Both the position numbers and the translations under genes were made by a program. This document shows, piece after piece, positions 1-8,683 of a DNA stretch of 34,153 nucleotides (the stretch's first letter is position 1; every line of letters begins with the position of its first letter). This DNA is from Modestobacter altitudinis (GTDB lineage: Bacteria > Actinomycetota > Actinomycetes > Mycobacteriales > Geodermatophilaceae): contig NZ_SJEW01000054.1 in assembly GCF_005930475.1 (NCBI RefSeq), positions 1-34,153 of the forward strand, given 5' to 3'. The notes beneath the pieces were generated by a model. That model did no database searches and was not told the origin of the DNA. It saw nothing but the letters and a program-made list of their open reading frames with translations.

Positions 1-14
1 GCTGGAGCCCTCTC

Positions 15-1034
15 ATGACCGCCGCTGCCGGCGCCACTGCCGTGTCCCGCGTGGGCACGGTGCCCGCCCTCGAGGTGCGTGACCTCGTCGTCCGTTACGG
101 CTCCGGGCGCAAGGCCCGCAACGCCGCACCGGCCGTGGACGGCGTCAGCTTCGACATCGCGCCGGGGGAGACCCTCGGCCTGGTCGGGGAGTCCGGGTCG
201 GGCAAGTCGACGATCGGCAAGGCGCTGCTCGGCCTGCAGAAGCCGTCGTCGGGCACGGTGCGGGTGAACGGGCAGGACATCACCGCGATGTCGCTCAAGC
301 AGCGCAGCCGGCAGGTCGCCGACCTGCGGGTGGTGTTCCAGGACCCCTACTCCTCGCTCAACCCGGCGCGCACCATCGGTCAGACGCTGGTCGAGCCGCT
401 GCGGCTGATGGGCGTCGGCGGTGCCGAGGCGCTGCGGCGGGCCCGGGCCGGTGTGGAGTCCGTCGGGCTGCCCGGCGACGCCGTCGACCGCTACCCCGCC
501 CAGTTCTCCGGCGGCCAGCGACAGCGGATCGCGATCGCCCGGGCGCTGGTCTGCGACCCGAAGGTCGTCGTGCTGGACGAGCCGGTCTCCGCCCTGGACC
601 TGTCCACCCAGGCGACCGTGCTGAACCTGCTCGCCGACCTGCGCGACCAGCGCGGCCTGTCCTTCCTGTTCATCGCGCACGACCTCGGTGTCGTCCGGTT
701 CCTGTCCCAGCGCACGGTCGTGCTCTACCGGGGGCAGGTCATGGAGACCGGCCCGGTCGAGGCGGTCAACTCCGCGCCGCGGCACCCGTACACCGTGGCG
801 CTGACCTCGGCCGCGCCGGTGCCGCGCCCGGCCGAGCAGGCCGCCCGCCGCGCCGCCCGCGAGGCGCTCGGCATGGGCACGGCCGGTGCCGCCGCCGCGT
901 CGGCGACCGGGTGCCCCTTCGTGCCCCGCTGCCCGCTGTCCACCGACGTCTGCGTCTCCCAGCGCCCGGCGCTGCGGCTGGTCGACGAGACGCTGGCCGC
1001 CTGCCACCACGCGGAGCGGGTCCCGGCTCTGTGA
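15..1034 (+). CDS. Oligopeptide/oligosaccharide ABC transporter ATP-binding protein (OppF/DppF type)
   Basis: A 339-residue ATPase that would power uptake of oligopeptides or, given the neighbours, oligosaccharides, from the cytoplasmic face of the membrane. Visible motifs: Walker A GESGSGKST (58-66), Q-loop VFQDPYSS (Q109), signature FSGGQRQR (164-171), Walker B VVVLDEP (184-190) and switch His in AHDLG (222). The C-terminus has the oligo_HPY-type CPFVPRCP motif (about 302-309), which separates Opp/Dpp ATPases from MalK/MsmK-type sugar ATPases. An ATG at 15 is preceded by GGAG at 4-7. The stop overlaps the GTG of the first rhamnosidase, so the gene is co-transcribed with the glycosidases; permease, second ATPase and binding-protein genes presumably lie upstream of the window. 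Opp-family importers carrying plant oligosaccharides are established in other bacteria; that this one does so is inferred from context. Confidence 0.93.
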   Translation: MTAAAGATAVSRVGTVPALEVRDLVVRYGSGRKARNAAPAVDGVSFDIAPGETLGLVGESGSGKSTIGKALLGLQKPSSGTVRVNGQDITAMSLKQRSRQVADLRVVFQDPYSSLNPARTIGQTLVEPLRLMGVGGAEALRRARAGVESVGLPGDAVDRYPAQFSGGQRQRIAIARALVCDPKVVVLDEPVSALDLSTQATVLNLLADLRDQRGLSFLFIAHDLGVVRFLSQRTVVLYRGQVMETGPVEAVNSAPRHPYTVALTSAAPVPRPAEQAARRAAREALGMGTAGAAAASATGCPFVPRCPLSTDVCVSQRPALRLVDETLAACHHAERVPAL

Positions 1035-3676
1035 CGACTGCGCCCACCCGCCTCCGCGTCGAGCACCTCGACGAGGCGCTCGGCATCCGGACGTCCGCGC
1101 CGCGGCTGTCCTGGCGGCTGCCCGACGGCGCCCGGGAGCAGCAGGCGTACCGGCTCACCGCCGACAATGGCTGGGACACCGGCTGGGTCGAGTCCGACCA
1201 GAGCCTGCTGCTGCCCTACGCCGGTCCGCCGCTCGCGTCCGCCCAGCGGGTGCAGTGGCAGGTCGCCGTCCGCACCGACCTGGGCGAGAGCCCGGCGTCC
1301 GAGGCCTGCTGGTTCGAGACCGGCCTGCTGTGGGCCGAGGACTGGCAGGCCGGCTGGATCGAGCCCGGGACGATGCCCGCCGGCCCGAAGGGCGAGCGAC
1401 CGGCCGCGTTGCTGCGGTTCGAGTTCGACGTCGACCGACCCGTCGTCTCGGCGCGGCTGCACGCCACCGCGCAGGGGCTGTACGAGGCCTTCGTCAACGG
1501 CGAGCGGGCCGGGGACGCCGAGCTCACGCCTGGCTTCACCCAGTACGACGTCCGGCTGCAGGTGCAGACCATCGACGTCACCGGCTCGGTCCGGGCCGGC
1601 CGGAACGCCCTCGCCGTCGTGCTGGCCGACGGCTGGTTCCGCGGCCAGATCGGCATCGTCCGGGCCGCCGACCAGTGGGGCGACCGGCTGGCGTTCCTCG
1701 GCCAGCTGGAGCTCACCCACCCCGACGGCGAGGTCACCGTCGTCGGCACCGGGTCGGGCTGGCGCAGCGCCGAGGGTCACGTGGTCGCCGCCGACCTCAT
1801 CGCCGGCGAGCAGGTCGACCTGCGGCGGCTGCCCCGCGGCTGGGACACCGCCGGCTTCGACGACGCGGCATGGGCGCCCGTCGGCGTGGTCTTTCACGAG
1901 TACGCAGGACTGGTCGACTCGCCCGCCCCGGTGGTGCGCCGGGTCGAGGAGATCATGCCGGTGTCGGTCACCCGGCTGCCGAGCGGCGCGCACGTCGTCG
2001 ACCTCGGGCAGAACGTCAACGGCTGGCTGCGGCTGACCGACCTCGGCCCGGCGAACACCCGGCTCACGATCACCCACGGCGAGTGGCTCGGCCCCGACGG
2101 CGACGTCACCACCGACCACCTGCGCCCCGCGGTGCCCTTCCTCCCGGAACCGCTGTCCGCCGGCCAGGTCGACGTGGTGGTCTCCGCCGGCGTCCCGGGC
2201 GAGGTGTTCGAGCCGCGCCGGACGACGCACGGCTTCCAGTACGCCCGGATCGAGGGCCACCCCGACGAGCTCACCGTCGACGACGTCCGCGGCGTGGTCG
2301 TGCACACCGACCTGCGGCGCACCGGGTGGTTCTCCTGCAGCGACGAGCGGGTCGACCGCTTCCACGAGGCGGCGCGGTGGAGCCTGCGGGACAACGTCTG
2401 CGACATCCCCACCGACTGCCCGCACCGCGAACGCGCCGGCTGGACCGGCGACTGGCAGCTGTACCTGCCGACCGCCGCCTTCCTCTACGACGTCGCCGGG
2501 TTCTCCACCAAGTGGCTGCGCGACGTCGCCGCCGACCAGTGGCCCGACGGCACGGTCGGGAACATCAGCCCGGCCTCCAAGGACGAGGGGCGGGACGGCC
2601 CGGTCGCCTTCCTCAACGGCTCGGCCGGCTGGGGCGACGCCGCGGTGGTCGTGCCGTGGGAGCTGTACCGCGCCTACGGCGACGTCCAGGTGCTCGACGA
2701 GCTGTGGCCGACCATGGTCGGCTGGCTGGACCGCACCGAGCGGATGGCCCGCGACCAGCGGCACCCCGCCCGCGCCGTGGCGCGACCCGAACCCGCGCCG
2801 CACGAGCAGTTCCTCTGGGACACCGGCTTCCACTGGGGCGAGTGGCTGGTGCCCGGGGAGGAGATCGCCGACTTCGGCGCGTTCGTGGCGGCCGACAAGG
2901 GTGAGGTTGCGACCGCGTACTACGCGTACAGCGCCGGCCTGATGTCCCGGATCGCCGCCGTGCTCGGTCGCACCGAGGACGCCGACCGGTACGCCGGGCT
3001 GGCCGCCGAGGTGCGGGCCGCCTGGCAGGCCGAGTACCTGGACGACGACGGCCGGCTGGTGCCCGACACCCAGGCCGACCACGTGCGCGCCCTGGCCTTC
3101 GACCTGGTGCCGACCGAGCTGCGGTCGGCGGTGGCCGATCGGCTGGTCGAGCTGATCCGCAAGGCCGACACCCACCTGGGCACCGGCTTCCTGGCCACGC
3201 CGTACCTGCTGCCGGTGCTGGCGGACACCGGGCACCTCGACGTCGCCTACGAGCTGCTGCTCAGTGACTCCGAGCCCGGCTGGCTGGTCATGGTCGACCG
3301 GGGGGCGACCACGGTGTGGGAGCGGTGGAACGGTGTCTCCGCCGACGGCGTCCCGTACGAGTCGCTCAACCACTACTCCAAGGGCGCGGTCGTGTCCTTC
3401 CTGCACCGCTACACCGCGGGCATCGAACTGACCGATCCCGCCTATCGCCGGTTCCGGGTGCAGCCCCGGCCCGGCGGCGGGCTCACCTCCGCCGAGGCGG
3501 CGCACGAGTCGCCGTACGGCCGGATCTCGTCGTCCTGGTCGCGGGACGGCAACCGCTTCGAGCTGCACGTCGTCGTCCCGGCCGGCACCGAGGCCGAGGT
3601 GGTGCTGCCCGACGGCACCAGCTCCGCCGCCGGACCCGGCGAGCACACCGTCACCTGCGAGCTGGAGAACGCCTGA
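1031..3676 (+). CDS. Alpha-L-rhamnosidase, glycoside hydrolase family 78 (first copy)
   Basis: An 881-residue inverting alpha-L-rhamnosidase releasing terminal L-rhamnose from plant glycosides or pectic fragments. The layout is typical of GH78: N-terminal beta-sandwich domains (about 1-330), (alpha/alpha)6 barrel (about 330-790) and a C-terminal beta domain. The acid-side motif DCPHRERAGWTGD begins at D462, with candidate acid E467. The base-side motif GATTVWERW carries E764. GTG 1031 is chosen because it overlaps the preceding stop (GTGA) and gives an N-terminus, VTTAPTRLRVEHLDEALG, that lines up with the second rhamnosidase; the frame stays open further upstream to 911, but that would run deep into the ABC gene. 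No signal peptide is seen, so a cytoplasmic enzyme acting on imported oligosaccharides is likely. Its acid motif is one residue shorter than in the second copy, suggesting a different subfamily and linkage preference. Confidence 0.92.
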   Translation: MTTAPTRLRVEHLDEALGIRTSAPRLSWRLPDGAREQQAYRLTADNGWDTGWVESDQSLLLPYAGPPLASAQRVQWQVAVRTDLGESPASEACWFETGLLWAEDWQAGWIEPGTMPAGPKGERPAALLRFEFDVDRPVVSARLHATAQGLYEAFVNGERAGDAELTPGFTQYDVRLQVQTIDVTGSVRAGRNALAVVLADGWFRGQIGIVRAADQWGDRLAFLGQLELTHPDGEVTVVGTGSGWRSAEGHVVAADLIAGEQVDLRRLPRGWDTAGFDDAAWAPVGVVFHEYAGLVDSPAPVVRRVEEIMPVSVTRLPSGAHVVDLGQNVNGWLRLTDLGPANTRLTITHGEWLGPDGDVTTDHLRPAVPFLPEPLSAGQVDVVVSAGVPGEVFEPRRTTHGFQYARIEGHPDELTVDDVRGVVVHTDLRRTGWFSCSDERVDRFHEAARWSLRDNVCDIPTDCPHRERAGWTGDWQLYLPTAAFLYDVAGFSTKWLRDVAADQWPDGTVGNISPASKDEGRDGPVAFLNGSAGWGDAAVVVPWELYRAYGDVQVLDELWPTMVGWLDRTERMARDQRHPARAVARPEPAPHEQFLWDTGFHWGEWLVPGEEIADFGAFVAADKGEVATAYYAYSAGLMSRIAAVLGRTEDADRYAGLAAEVRAAWQAEYLDDDGRLVPDTQADHVRALAFDLVPTELRSAVADRLVELIRKADTHLGTGFLATPYLLPVLADTGHLDVAYELLLSDSEPGWLVMVDRGATTVWERWNGVSADGVPYESLNHYSKGAVVSFLHRYTAGIELTDPAYRRFRVQPRPGGGLTSAEAAHESPYGRISSSWSRDGNRFELHVVVPAGTEAEVVLPDGTSSAAGPGEHTVTCELENA

Positions 3677-4584
3677 TGAGCACCGAAGCACCCGAGTGGG
3701 CCGGCCCCGCCCGGTTCCTCACCCCGCCCGAGCCCACCCTGCGGGACGACGGGGGGCGGCACGTCGCCGGCGTCACCTACGCCGTCGCGGTCGGCTACCG
3801 GCCGCTGCAGCTGGACCTGTGGGTGCCCTCCGGGCCGCCCGCGCCGGTGGTGGTCTGGGTGCACGGCGGCGGGTTCATGTTCGGCGACCGCCGGTACCTG
3901 CCGGAGACGCTGCGGCCCGACCAGCTCTTCCAGGCGCTGGTCGACGCGGGCCTGGCCGTCGCCACCATCGACTACCGGTACGCGCTCGAGGCGCCGTTCC
4001 CGGCGCAGCTGCACGACGCCAAGGCCGCCGTCCGTTACCTGCGGGCGCACGCCGACGAACTCGGCATCTCCACCGAGCGGATGGCGGTCGCCGGTGAGTC
4101 GGCGGGCGCGCACATCGCCGCCCTCGTCGGACTGACCGCGCACCGTCCCGACCTGGAGGGCACTCACGGGGTCGTCGGCCCATCCAGCGCGGTGGACGTC
4201 GTCGTCGACTGGTACGGCCCGGCCGACCTGACGACCATGCCGCGGATGGAGCTGCCGCCGCAGATCGCGGCGAAGCTGCCGCCGGAGATGGCCACACCGC
4301 CGGAGGAGCACCTGACCCGCGGGCTCACGGGCGCCGCGCTGGCCGATGCCAGCCCCATCACCCATGTGACGCCGGCCTCGCCCCCGTTCCTGCTGGTGCA
4401 CGGCACCGCCGACTGGGTGGTGCCCTACGCGCAGAGCGAGCAGCTGCACGCCGCGCTGACCGCCGCGGGGGTCGAGGCCCGGCTGGTGCCGGTCGAGGGA
4501 GCGCAGCACATCTTCGACGGGCACGACGATGTCGATGCCCTCGTCGCGCTGACCGTGGACCACCTGGCGGAGGCGCTGGCATGA
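3676..4584 (+). CDS. Alpha/beta-hydrolase fold esterase (HSL/BD-FAE-like)
   Basis: A 302-residue serine esterase of the hormone-sensitive-lipase-like type. It shows the oxyanion motif HGGG (63-66), nucleophile elbow GESAG with S142, acid D246 in GTADW and H278 in AQHIFDG. It has no signal peptide. The start ATG 3676 shares one base with the rhamnosidase stop (TGATG) and has GGAG eight bases upstream. Lying between two rhamnosidase genes, it probably removes acetyl or other acyl groups (acetylated pectin or xylan fragments, acylated flavonoid glycosides) so that the GH78 and GH43 enzymes can act. That substrate is inferred from neighbours; the fold and triad are seen in the sequence. Confidence 0.88.
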   Translation: MSTEAPEWAGPARFLTPPEPTLRDDGGRHVAGVTYAVAVGYRPLQLDLWVPSGPPAPVVVWVHGGGFMFGDRRYLPETLRPDQLFQALVDAGLAVATIDYRYALEAPFPAQLHDAKAAVRYLRAHADELGISTERMAVAGESAGAHIAALVGLTAHRPDLEGTHGVVGPSSAVDVVVDWYGPADLTTMPRMELPPQIAAKLPPEMATPPEEHLTRGLTGAALADASPITHVTPASPPFLLVHGTADWVVPYAQSEQLHAALTAAGVEARLVPVEGAQHIFDGHDDVDALVALTVDHLAEALA

Positions 4585-7199
4585 GCGACCTGACGGTCGA
4601 TCCGGTCACGATCGAGCACCACCGTGAGCAGCTGGGCATCGGTGAGACCACGCCCCGGCTGTCGTGGGTCTCCCGCACCGACCTGCCGGACTGGTGCCAG
4701 GCGGCGTACGAACTCGAGATCGGCGACTGGACCTCGGGCCGCATCGAGAGCAAGGAGTCGGTGCTCGTGCCGTGGGGCGCGCCGCCGCTGACCAGCCGGG
4801 AGCGCCGGACCGTGCGGGTGCGGGTGTGGGGCACCGACAGCGACCAGCCGTCGGCGTGGAGCGAGGACTCGGTCGTCGAGGCCGGCCTGCTCGACCCCGC
4901 CGACTGGACGGCGACCCTGGTCCACCCGGTGCTCCCGGCCGACGCCGGTGAGGAGCCGGCCGCGCTGCTCCGCCGCGAGTTCGTGCTCGACCGGCCCGTC
5001 GTCCGGGCCCGGCTGTACGCGACCGCGCAGGGTGTCTACGAGGCCGAGCTGAACGGCGCCGTCGTCGGCGACCAGGTGCTCGCCCCCGGCTGGACCAGCT
5101 ATCGCCACCGGCTGCGGTACCAGACGTACGACGTCACCGACCTGGTCGCCGAGGGCGCCAACGCCATCGGCGTGCACCTGGCCGACGGCTGGTTCGCCGG
5201 GTACCTCGGCTTCACCGGCAAGCGGCGTTGGTACGGCGACCGCACCGGCGCGTTCGTGCAGCTGGAGGTCGAGCACCCCGACGGCTCCCGGACGACGGTG
5301 AGCAGCGACGGCTCTTGGCGGTCGGCACCCAGCCCGCTGACCCGCGCCGGCCTCTACAAGGGCGAGACGGTCGACTTCACCCGCGCCCTGCCGGGCTGGT
5401 CGACGCCGTCGTTCGACGACGCCGACTGGGCGCCCGTCGAGACCGGGTCCCTCGACGTCGGGACGCTGATCGCCCCGACCGGGCCGCCGGTCCGGCGCAC
5501 CGAGGTCCTGCCCGTGCAGACCATCAGCACGTCGCCGTCCGGCGCGACGCTGGTCGACTTCGGCCAGAACCTGGTCGGCCGGATCCGGTTCTCGCTGCCC
5601 GACGCCCCGGCCGGCACCACGATCACCGTCCGGCACGCCGAGGTCCTCGAGCACGGCGAGCTGGGCACCCGGCCGCTGCGGGCCGCCGACGCCACCGACG
5701 TGGTGGTGTTCGACGGCACCGGCCCGCGGACGTGGGAGCCGCGCTTCACCTTCCACGGCTTCCGCTACGCCGAGGTCTCCGGCTGGCCCGGCGAGCTCAC
5801 GCCGGACGCGCTCGAGGCCGTCGTCGTGCACACCGACCTGCGGCGCACCGGCACGTTCGCCTGCTCCGACCCCGACGTCGAGCGGCTGCACGAGAACGTC
5901 GTGTGGGGGATGCGCGGCAACTTCCTCGACGTCCCGACCGACTGCCCACAGCGTGACGAGCGGCTGGGCTGGACCGGTGACCTGCAGGTGTTCGCGCCCA
6001 CCGCGTCGTTCCTCTACGACACCGCCGGCATGCTCCGCTCCTGGCTGACCGACCTGGCTGTCGAGCAGCTGACCGACCACGGCGGCCTCGTGCCGATGTA
6101 CGTCCCGTTCCTGGAGCTGATGCCGTTCCCGCAGCAGGCCGAGGTCGGCTGGGGCGACGCCGCCGTCGTCGTCCCGTGGGTGCTGTACCAGCGCACCGGG
6201 GACGCGGACGTGCTGGCCGCCCAGTGGGACTCGATGACCGCCTGGATGGACGTCTTCGCGGCGCGGGCCGGCGCCGACCTGGACTTCCCCGAGGGCGGGT
6301 TCTCCTTCGGTGACTGGCTGGACGCCGCCGCGCCGCCAGACGACCCGGCCGCGGCACGGACGCCCTGGCAGTGCGTGGCGACCGCCTACCTGGCCCGCTC
6401 GGCGCGCACCGTCGCGCAGGCGGCCGAGGTGCTCGGCCGGGACGGCGCCCGGTTCGCCGACCTCGCCGAGCGGGCCGCCGAGCGGTTCCGCGGGGAGTAC
6501 GTGACGCCGAGCGGGCGGGTGTCCTACCCCTCGCAGACCGCCTACTCGCTGGCCCTGGAGTTCGACCTGCTGACGCCCGCGCAGCGGGGGCACGCCGGGC
6601 AGTTGCTGGCCGAGCAGGTGCTCAAGGACGGGTTCCACATCGCGTCGGGCTTCCTCGGCACGCCGCTGGTGACTGACGCGCTGACCGACGCCGGCGAGCT
6701 GGCCACCGCCTACGAGCTGCTGCTGCAGCGCGAGAACCCGTCGTGGCTGTACCCGGTGACGATGGGCGCGACGACGATCTGGGAGCGCTGGGACTCGATG
6801 CTCCCCGACGGCTCGATCAACCCCGGCGACATGACGTCGTTCAACCACTACGCCCTCGGCTCGGTCGCCGACTGGTTGCACCGCACCGTTGCCGGCCTCG
6901 CGCCAGCGGCGCCGGGCTACCGGCGGCTGCGCTTCGCGCCGCAGCCGGGCCCGGGCATCACCTCGGCGGCGGCCACGCACGAGACCCCGTACGGGACGGC
7001 GGCCCTGTCCTGGTCGCTGGACGGGACGGCGTTCACGCTGGACGTCACCGTGCCGCCGAACACCACGGCGGAGGTGGCCCTGCCCGACGGGAGTGGCCTG
7101 GTGGAGGCCGGCTCGGGCCGGCACCGCTTCGACTGCACCATAGCGGCGCCGACCCGGGTCGAACTGCCGGTCAACCCGTTCCTCGGTGGGCACGAGTGA
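4581..7199 (+). CDS. Alpha-L-rhamnosidase, glycoside hydrolase family 78 (second copy)
   Basis: An 872-residue GH78 enzyme with the same domain order as the first copy but clearly diverged. The acid motif is the canonical DCPQRDERLGWTGD (D454, acid E460), matching the spacing of structurally known bacterial rhamnosidases. The base motif GATTIWERW has E735. ATG 4581 overlaps the esterase stop (ATGA) and is preceded by GGAGG (4569-4573). No export signal is visible. Because both paralogues sit in one operon and differ in active-site spacing, they probably divide labour between linkages or aglycones rather than being a simple duplication. Confidence 0.93.
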   Translation: MSDLTVDPVTIEHHREQLGIGETTPRLSWVSRTDLPDWCQAAYELEIGDWTSGRIESKESVLVPWGAPPLTSRERRTVRVRVWGTDSDQPSAWSEDSVVEAGLLDPADWTATLVHPVLPADAGEEPAALLRREFVLDRPVVRARLYATAQGVYEAELNGAVVGDQVLAPGWTSYRHRLRYQTYDVTDLVAEGANAIGVHLADGWFAGYLGFTGKRRWYGDRTGAFVQLEVEHPDGSRTTVSSDGSWRSAPSPLTRAGLYKGETVDFTRALPGWSTPSFDDADWAPVETGSLDVGTLIAPTGPPVRRTEVLPVQTISTSPSGATLVDFGQNLVGRIRFSLPDAPAGTTITVRHAEVLEHGELGTRPLRAADATDVVVFDGTGPRTWEPRFTFHGFRYAEVSGWPGELTPDALEAVVVHTDLRRTGTFACSDPDVERLHENVVWGMRGNFLDVPTDCPQRDERLGWTGDLQVFAPTASFLYDTAGMLRSWLTDLAVEQLTDHGGLVPMYVPFLELMPFPQQAEVGWGDAAVVVPWVLYQRTGDADVLAAQWDSMTAWMDVFAARAGADLDFPEGGFSFGDWLDAAAPPDDPAAARTPWQCVATAYLARSARTVAQAAEVLGRDGARFADLAERAAERFRGEYVTPSGRVSYPSQTAYSLALEFDLLTPAQRGHAGQLLAEQVLKDGFHIASGFLGTPLVTDALTDAGELATAYELLLQRENPSWLYPVTMGATTIWERWDSMLPDGSINPGDMTSFNHYALGSVADWLHRTVAGLAPAAPGYRRLRFAPQPGPGITSAAATHETPYGTAALSWSLDGTAFTLDVTVPPNTTAEVALPDGSGLVEAGSGRHRFDCTIAAPTRVELPVNPFLGGHE

Positions 7200-8683
7200 C
7201 GCTCACGCCCGTCGTCCCGGGCTTCCACCCGGACCCGAGCATCTGCCGGGTCGGCGACACCTACTGGATGGTGCACTCCAGCTTCGAGTACACCCCCGGT
7301 GTGCCGCTCTTCCGGTCGACCGACCTGCTCTCCTGGGAGCAGGTCGGGCACGTGCTGGCCCGGCCGCCGCAGCTCGACGTCTCGGCCGCCCCCGGGTCGG
7401 GTGGCATCACGGCGTGCACGATCCGCCACCACGACGGCCGGTTCTGGATGATCACCACCAATCTCGCCGACGGTGGCTGGCAGACGCTGGTCACCGCCGA
7501 TGACCCGCTGGGGGAGTGGTCGGAGCCGGTGCGGCTTCCCGAGGTGCGCGGCATCGACCCCGACCTGGCCTGGGACGACGACGGCACCCTGCTGGTCAGC
7601 TACGCCGGGTTCGGCGCGGGTGGCCCGGCCGGGCTGGTGCAGCAGGCCGTCGACCCGGTCACCGGCGCGGCGCTCACCGAGCGACAGCACCTCTGGCAGG
7701 GCACCGGCGGCCGGTTCCCCGAGGGCCCGCACCTGTACCGGGTGGGCGAGTGGTGGTATCTGCTGATCGCCGAGGGCGGCACCGAGCGCGGCCACGCCGT
7801 GACGATCGCCCGCGGGCCCTCGCCGTCCGGGCCGTGGGAAGCGGGCCCGGGCAACCCGCTGCTCACCCACCGAGGCGTCGAGTCGCCGGTGCAGAACACC
7901 GGCCACGCCGACCTGGTCCAGCGACCCGACGGCAGCTGGGCGATCGTCTTCCACGGCGTCCGGATCCGCGGCACCAGCCCCCAGTTCCACGTCCTCGGCC
8001 GGGAGACCTTCGCCGCCGAGGTCGAGTGGGTCGACGGCTGGCCGCGGCTGGGTGCCTGGCTCGCGCCGGCCGCCGGCCCCGTGTCGATCGAGGAGCTGAC
8101 CGGCGACGAGCTGCCGGTCTCCTGGGTCTCGCCCCGCCGGTTCCCGGCCGACGTCTTGACCCGCACCGACGGTGGCTGGCGGCTCGAGGCCGTGGACGCC
8201 CACCCGGCGTCGGACGACCCCACATCCGAGGACCGGGCCTTCGTGGGCCGCCGGCAGGAGCACCTGACCTGCTCGGTGCGGGCGGTGGTGGACGCGAGCG
8301 GGGGCGTCGGCGGGCTGTCGATGCGGATGGACGGCCGGCACCACCTCGACCTGGAGCTGTCCGGTGGGACGGTGCGGGCGGTGGCCCAGGTCGGCGAGCT
8401 GCGCTCGGTGCTCGGCTCGGCCGACGTCCCGGCCGGTGACGTGACCCTGGAGATCCGCGCGGTGCCGGACGAGGGCCACTTCTCCTCGACCGCGCTCGGT
8501 CCGGACCAGCTGCTGGCCGGCGTCGTCGTGGACGGGGAGTTCACCGAGCTCGGCCGGCTGGACGGCCGCTACGTCTCCACCGAGGTCGCCGGCGGGATGA
8601 CCGGCCGGCTGGCCGGCGTCTGGTGCTCGTCGGGTTCTCTCATCGTCCGCTCGTCCACCTACTCCGGGAAGGACACCTCATGA
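7196..8683 (+). CDS. Glycoside hydrolase family 43 (beta-xylosidase/alpha-L-arabinofuranosidase type), first copy
   Basis: A 495-residue GH43 protein: five-bladed beta-propeller (about 1-310) followed by a beta-sandwich (about 330-490) of the kind attached to GH43 beta-xylosidases. The three catalytic carboxylates are recognisable: base D13 in PGFHPDPS, pKa-modulating D121 in IDPDLAWDDDG and acid E176 in FPEGPHLY. GTG 7196 is selected because it overlaps the rhamnosidase stop (GTGA) and places the PGFxPDPS motif at the N-terminus, where GH43 enzymes have it. There is no signal peptide. It probably removes xylose or arabinose from imported oligosaccharides; which pentose cannot be decided from sequence alone. 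It is paralogous along its whole length to the GH43 at 12912-14441. Confidence 0.9.
   Translation: MTLTPVVPGFHPDPSICRVGDTYWMVHSSFEYTPGVPLFRSTDLLSWEQVGHVLARPPQLDVSAAPGSGGITACTIRHHDGRFWMITTNLADGGWQTLVTADDPLGEWSEPVRLPEVRGIDPDLAWDDDGTLLVSYAGFGAGGPAGLVQQAVDPVTGAALTERQHLWQGTGGRFPEGPHLYRVGEWWYLLIAEGGTERGHAVTIARGPSPSGPWEAGPGNPLLTHRGVESPVQNTGHADLVQRPDGSWAIVFHGVRIRGTSPQFHVLGRETFAAEVEWVDGWPRLGAWLAPAAGPVSIEELTGDELPVSWVSPRRFPADVLTRTDGGWRLEAVDAHPASDDPTSEDRAFVGRRQEHLTCSVRAVVDASGGVGGLSMRMDGRHHLDLELSGGTVRAVAQVGELRSVLGSADVPAGDVTLEIRAVPDEGHFSSTALGPDQLLAGVVVDGEFTELGRLDGRYVSTEVAGGMTGRLAGVWCSSGSLIVRSSTYSGKDTS

Noticed and set aside
725-3691. 988-codon open frame on the minus strand opposite the first rhamnosidase
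   Set aside because: Its product is rich in Gly, Val, Arg and Pro with no recognisable domain; it mirrors the GC-rich third positions of the real GH78 gene and is a codon-bias shadow.
4425-7193. 922-codon minus-strand frame opposite the second rhamnosidase
   Set aside because: Same shadow effect; the plus-strand frame contains intact GH78 motifs and overlapping start/stop signals.
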